Position numbers and translations under genes: made by a program
The notes under the pieces: generated by a model
What the model was told of the DNA's origin: nothing
Seen by the model: the letters and a program-made list of their open reading frames with translations, nothing else
Database searches by the model: none
Shown: piece by piece, positions 5,991 to 8,996 of the stretch
How positions within the stretch are numbered: the stretch's first letter is position 1
Layout of the letters: each line of letters begins with the position of its first letter
Source of the DNA: Collinsella aerofaciens
GTDB lineage: Bacteria > Actinomycetota > Coriobacteriia > Coriobacteriales > Coriobacteriaceae
DNA length: 8,996 nt
NCBI GenBank assembly: GCA_030841765.1
Contig: JAUUSS010000092.1
Span: forward strand, 1 to 8,996
Direction: 5' to 3'

Positions 5991-7556
5991 ATGGATGTTT
6001 CAATGCTGACGGTCGCCCTGCTCGCTTGTCCTCTCGTGTTCTCCCTGATTATGGCTGCGCTCCCCAAGACGACGTCCTACAACGTCTTCGCGGGGCTCAA
6101 CACCATCTCCGTCGCGGCGACCCTTGTCCTTTCGGTCGTCACCGCGGGAACCATGCTCTCGAGCGGGCAGAATATCGACGCTTTGGGCCTGTGGCTCCAT
6201 CTCGATTCGCTCTCGTCGATCTTCGTCCTTCTGGTAGGCATCATCGGGTTCATCACCGGCGTGTACTCCATCTCCTATATCAAGATCGATATCGAGGAGA
6301 AGACCATGCCGGCCGAGCGCACCAAGCAGTACTACGCGCTGTTTAGCCTGTTCGTCTTCACGATGCTGCTCGCCTGCCTGTCCAACAACATCATCCTCAC
6401 CTGGGCGGCGGTCGAGGCCACTACGCTGTCGACCGTGTTCCTCGTGGGCATCTACAAGAACAAGCAGGCGCTCGAGGCGTCTTGGAAGTACGCGATGGTC
6501 TGCACCGCCGGTGTGGCCTTCGGCCTGTTCGGCACGCTGCTCATCTACGCGAACGCCGCCGATATCATGCCCAACGCGCATGAGGCCGCCTTCCTCACCT
6601 CCATCATGCCCTACGCCGACCAGTTCGACCCGATGCTCGTGCGCCTCGCGTTCGCGTTCATCGTCATCGGCTTCGGCACCAAGGCGGGCCTGTTCCCCAT
6701 GCACACCTGGCTGCCCGACGCGCACTCCCAGGCTCCGAGCCCGGTCTCCGCGCTGCTCTCGGGCGTGCTGCTCAAGTGCGCCATGCTGGTGATCATCCGC
6801 TTCTACTCCCTGTCCATCATCACGGTGGGCGACACCTATCCGCGAACGCTGCTGCTCATCCTGGGCACGCTGTCCATCCTGGTGGCTGCCCTGTGCATCT
6901 TCAAGCAGGACGATATCAAGCGCCGCTTCGCGTACTCCTCCGTCGACAACGTCGGCGTGGTCGCGCTGTGCCTGGGTATCGGTGGTCCGCTCGGTATCGC
7001 CGCCTGCCTGCTGCACTTCATCTTCCACGGTTTCACGAAGGCGCTCGCCTTCTGCATGGCCGGTAACATCCAGCACATCTACCACACCCGCGACCTGAAC
7101 AAGATCAAGGGCGTCGTCGAGATCGCTCCCGTCACGGCAGCGCTCACCATCATCGCCCTGCTCGCGCTCGCCGCCTTCCCGCCGTTCGCCCTGTTCATCT
7201 CCGAGTTCCTCACCTTCGTGGCCGGCGTCCAGTCCGGTCCCATCTGGGTGGTCGTGCTCGTGGCCATTGGCCTCACCGGCGTGTACTTTGCCCTTACCGG
7301 CATCGCGCTCAAGTCCATCTTCGGCAAGGCGCCCGAGGGCATGAAGCGCCACGAGGTGCCCGCCCTCATGATCATCCCCGAGATCGTCCTCGCGATCGTG
7401 GTCATGTGGTTCGGTATCGCCACCCCGGTCGCCATCACGAGCGGCGTCGAGGATGCAACGTCCGTCGTTTTGAACCAGAGCGTCGAAGAGCTCCACGAGG
7501 CTCCTCTCTACCGCATGGTGTTCAGTTCCCAGACCAAGACAAGCGAGGTGAATTAG
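5991..7556 (+). CDS. hyfF: Hydrogenase-4 component F, antiporter-like membrane subunit
   Basis: This 521-residue protein (E. coli HyfF is about 526) is the third antiporter-type subunit. Key residues are E142 (AAVEATTLS), K231 (GFGTKAGLFPMHTWLPDAHS), K262 (GVLLKCAML), H346 and K350 (HFIFHGFTKALAF), and E405 (LFISEFL). The loop DDIKRRFAYSSVDNVG is also characteristic. It sits in the inner membrane and is expected to translocate ions together with HyfB and HyfD; like HyfD and HyfE it has no counterpart in hydrogenase-3. ATG 5991 follows AAGGGG at 5979-5984, inside the last hyfE codons, a weaker site that fits translational coupling. Codon 4 is TCA. The stop is TAG, and hyfG begins 4 nt later. 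Confidence 0.94.
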   Translation: MDVSMLTVALLACPLVFSLIMAALPKTTSYNVFAGLNTISVAATLVLSVVTAGTMLSSGQNIDALGLWLHLDSLSSIFVLLVGIIGFITGVYSISYIKIDIEEKTMPAERTKQYYALFSLFVFTMLLACLSNNIILTWAAVEATTLSTVFLVGIYKNKQALEASWKYAMVCTAGVAFGLFGTLLIYANAADIMPNAHEAAFLTSIMPYADQFDPMLVRLAFAFIVIGFGTKAGLFPMHTWLPDAHSQAPSPVSALLSGVLLKCAMLVIIRFYSLSIITVGDTYPRTLLLILGTLSILVAALCIFKQDDIKRRFAYSSVDNVGVVALCLGIGGPLGIAACLLHFIFHGFTKALAFCMAGNIQHIYHTRDLNKIKGVVEIAPVTAALTIIALLALAAFPPFALFISEFLTFVAGVQSGPIWVVVLVAIGLTGVYFALTGIALKSIFGKAPEGMKRHEVPALMIIPEIVLAIVVMWFGIATPVAITSGVEDATSVVLNQSVEELHEAPLYRMVFSSQTKTSEVN

Positions 7557-7560
7557 CACC

Positions 7561-8996
7561 ATGGCAGAACCTGAAAAGAAGGACTACGCTCGTCGTTGCG
7601 AAAGCCACGTCGAGGCCCTGCGCCGCGCCGTTCCGGGCTGCATCGAGAAGGTCGAGTGGCAGTGCGAGGACCAGCTGACGATCACCGTCAAGCAGGACAA
7701 GCTGCCCGAGGCCGTCCACTACCTGTACTACGAGCGCTACGGCTGGATTCCCGTAATCATCGGCAACGATGAGCGCAGCCTGTGCGGCCGTTACGCCGTG
7801 TACTACGTCATCTCCATGGAGGGGGAGGACCCCGGCTGGGTGACCGTGCGTGCCGAGGTCGATCCCGCCAAGATGACGTTCCCGTCCGTGACGCCGTTCG
7901 TCCCCGCCTGCGTGTGGGGCGAGCGCGAGCTGCGCGACATGTTCGGCCTGATCCCCGAGGGCCTGCCCGACCGTCGTCGCCTGGTGCTGCCCGACGATTG
8001 GCCCAGCGGCCTGTACCCGCTGCGCAAGGACTCCATGGACTACCGCTTCCGTCCCGCTCCCGCGAGCGACATGGAAAACTACGAGTTCTTGGCCGATACC
8101 AAGGGCAAGGAGACCACACTCGTCCCCATGGGCCCGTTGCACATTACCTCCGACGAGCCCGGCCACTTCCGCCTGTTCGTTGAGGGCGAGACGATCGTCG
8201 ACGCCGACTACCGTCTGTTCTACGTGCACCGCGGTATGGAGAAGGTCGCCGAGACGCGCCTGAACTATGACGCCGTGACGTTCCTCGCCGACCGCATCTG
8301 CGGCATCTGCGGCTGCGCCCACTCGGTGGCCTATGCCGAGGCCGTCGAGCGCGCCCAGGGCATCCATGTCCCGCCGCGCGCCCAGTACATCCGCGCCATC
8401 ATGCTCGAGGTCGAGCGCCTGCACTCGCATCTGCTCAACATTGGCCTGGCGTCGCACTACACGGGCTTCGACTCCGGCTTCCAGCAGTTCTTCCGCGTCC
8501 GCGAGAAGTCCATGGACCTTGCCGAGAAGCTCTCCGGTCATCGCAAGACCTACGGCCTCAACGTGATCGGCGGCGTGCGTCGCGACATTTTGGCCGAGCA
8601 GAAGCTCTCCACGCTCACGACCATCCACCAGCTGCGCTCCGAGGTTCAGGAACTCGTCGACGTCTTGCTCTCCACGCCCAACTTTATTGAGCGTACGAGT
8701 GGCATCGGCATCTTGGACCGCAAGATCGCACGCGACTTCTCGCCGGTCGGCCCGCTCATGCGTGGCTCGGGCTATGCCCGCGACGTGCGCTTTGACCATC
8801 CCTTCGACGGCTACGCCGATCCGGACGTCCAAAAGATGCACGCCGCCACGGCCGACACCTGCGACGCCTTCGGCCGTACCGCCGTTCGCATCCAGGAGGT
8901 CTACGATTCGATCGACATGATCGAGACCATGCTCGAGAACTGCCCGTCGGGCCCCATCCTCACCACGGATTGGGAGTACACATCGTGGGTGTGGTG
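7561..8996 (+). CDS. hyfG: Hydrogenase-4 component G, large [NiFe] catalytic subunit (partial, 3' end cut)
   Basis: The frame from ATG 7561 is open for 478 codons to the window edge; E. coli HyfG is about 555-570 residues, so about 80-90 are missing. Residues 1 to about 170 form a NuoC-like domain with the hallmark WGERELRDMFG (119-129), followed by GLPDRRRLVLPDDWP. From about 185 on it is a NuoD-like [NiFe] large subunit: GPLHITSDEPGHFRLFVEG, YVHRGMEK and the L1 signature RICGICGCAHS at 245-255, whose C247 and C250 should bind the Ni-Fe centre. The second Cys pair (DPCxxC in the family) and the maturation-cleavage tail lie beyond the window. It reduces protons to H2 with electrons from formate. 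A GCGAGGTG site at 7542-7549 within hyfF sits 11 nt before the start. HycE is the close alternative; context says HyfG. Confidence 0.95.
   Translation, partial: MAEPEKKDYARRCESHVEALRRAVPGCIEKVEWQCEDQLTITVKQDKLPEAVHYLYYERYGWIPVIIGNDERSLCGRYAVYYVISMEGEDPGWVTVRAEVDPAKMTFPSVTPFVPACVWGERELRDMFGLIPEGLPDRRRLVLPDDWPSGLYPLRKDSMDYRFRPAPASDMENYEFLADTKGKETTLVPMGPLHITSDEPGHFRLFVEGETIVDADYRLFYVHRGMEKVAETRLNYDAVTFLADRICGICGCAHSVAYAEAVERAQGIHVPPRAQYIRAIMLEVERLHSHLLNIGLASHYTGFDSGFQQFFRVREKSMDLAEKLSGHRKTYGLNVIGGVRRDILAEQKLSTLTTIHQLRSEVQELVDVLLSTPNFIERTSGIGILDRKIARDFSPVGPLMRGSGYARDVRFDHPFDGYADPDVQKMHAATADTCDAFGRTAVRIQEVYDSIDMIETMLENCPSGPILTTDWEYTSWVW

Noticed and set aside
890..7556. Mrp-type Na+/H+ antiporter, or Ech/Mbh hydrogenase
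   Set aside because: Order and lengths of the membrane subunits, adjacent fdhF, HyfA and the C-terminal WACGYEP domain of HyfB match Hyf, not Mrp, Ech or Mbh.
890..7556. Hydrogenase-3 (hyc) operon
   Set aside because: Hyc has no counterparts of hyfD, hyfE and hyfF, all of which are present here.
890..8996. Respiratory complex I (nuo) operon
   Set aside because: The large subunit keeps the [NiFe] L1 motif with C247 and C250, which NuoD lacks. The NuoC-NuoD fusion, the four-cluster HyfA and HyfE are hydrogenase-4 features.
1..8996. Mobile element, CRISPR array, tRNA or other RNA gene
   Set aside because: Coding sequence fills all but about 130 bases; no repeats, transposase or tRNA-like folds were seen.

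Overview
The window is a nearly uninterrupted, single-strand operon on the + strand. It encodes a hydrogenase-4 (Hyf) type formate hydrogenlyase, that is, a membrane-bound group 4 [NiFe] hydrogenase coupled to a formate dehydrogenase. DNA is GC-rich, with strongly C/G-ending codons, canonical Shine-Dalgarno sites and gaps of 3-17 nt between the hyf genes. This fits a high-GC gut anaerobe. A Coriobacteriia member such as Collinsella is my best guess, but that is inference: no taxonomic marker gene is present.

Layout: 1-202 is the C-terminal end of formate dehydrogenase H (fdhF). 203-280 is a 78-nt gap with a strong GC-rich hairpin and the hyfA ribosome binding site. Then follow hyfA (281-886, four-cluster ferredoxin subunit), hyfB (890-2908, NuoL-like antiporter subunit), hyfC (2926-3849, NuoH-like), hyfD (3866-5323, antiporter-like), hyfE (5334-5987, NuoK-like small membrane subunit), hyfF (5991-7556, antiporter-like) and hyfG (7561 to the window end, NuoC-NuoD fused large [NiFe] subunit, truncated by the window edge). 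The order matches the Escherichia coli hyf operon. hyfH, hyfI and hyfJ would be expected just downstream.

How it works together: FdhF oxidises formate to CO2. Electrons pass through the Fe-S clusters of HyfA, then presumably HyfH and HyfI outside the window, to the Ni-Fe site in HyfG, where protons are reduced to H2. HyfC anchors the soluble arm to the membrane. HyfB, HyfD and HyfF each keep the buried Glu/Lys pattern of complex I antiporter subunits, so the complex is predicted to couple H2 evolution to ion translocation.

The gene content is a known system in a less familiar host, not a new one. The points worth a second look are the hairpin between fdhF and hyfA, the near-total absence of TTA/CTA/TCA codons except within the first five codons of hyfD, hyfE and hyfF, a sharp Phe-codon change inside hyfB, and the almost exclusive use of TAG stops. 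No RNA gene, mobile element, CRISPR array or recognisable promoter was found.
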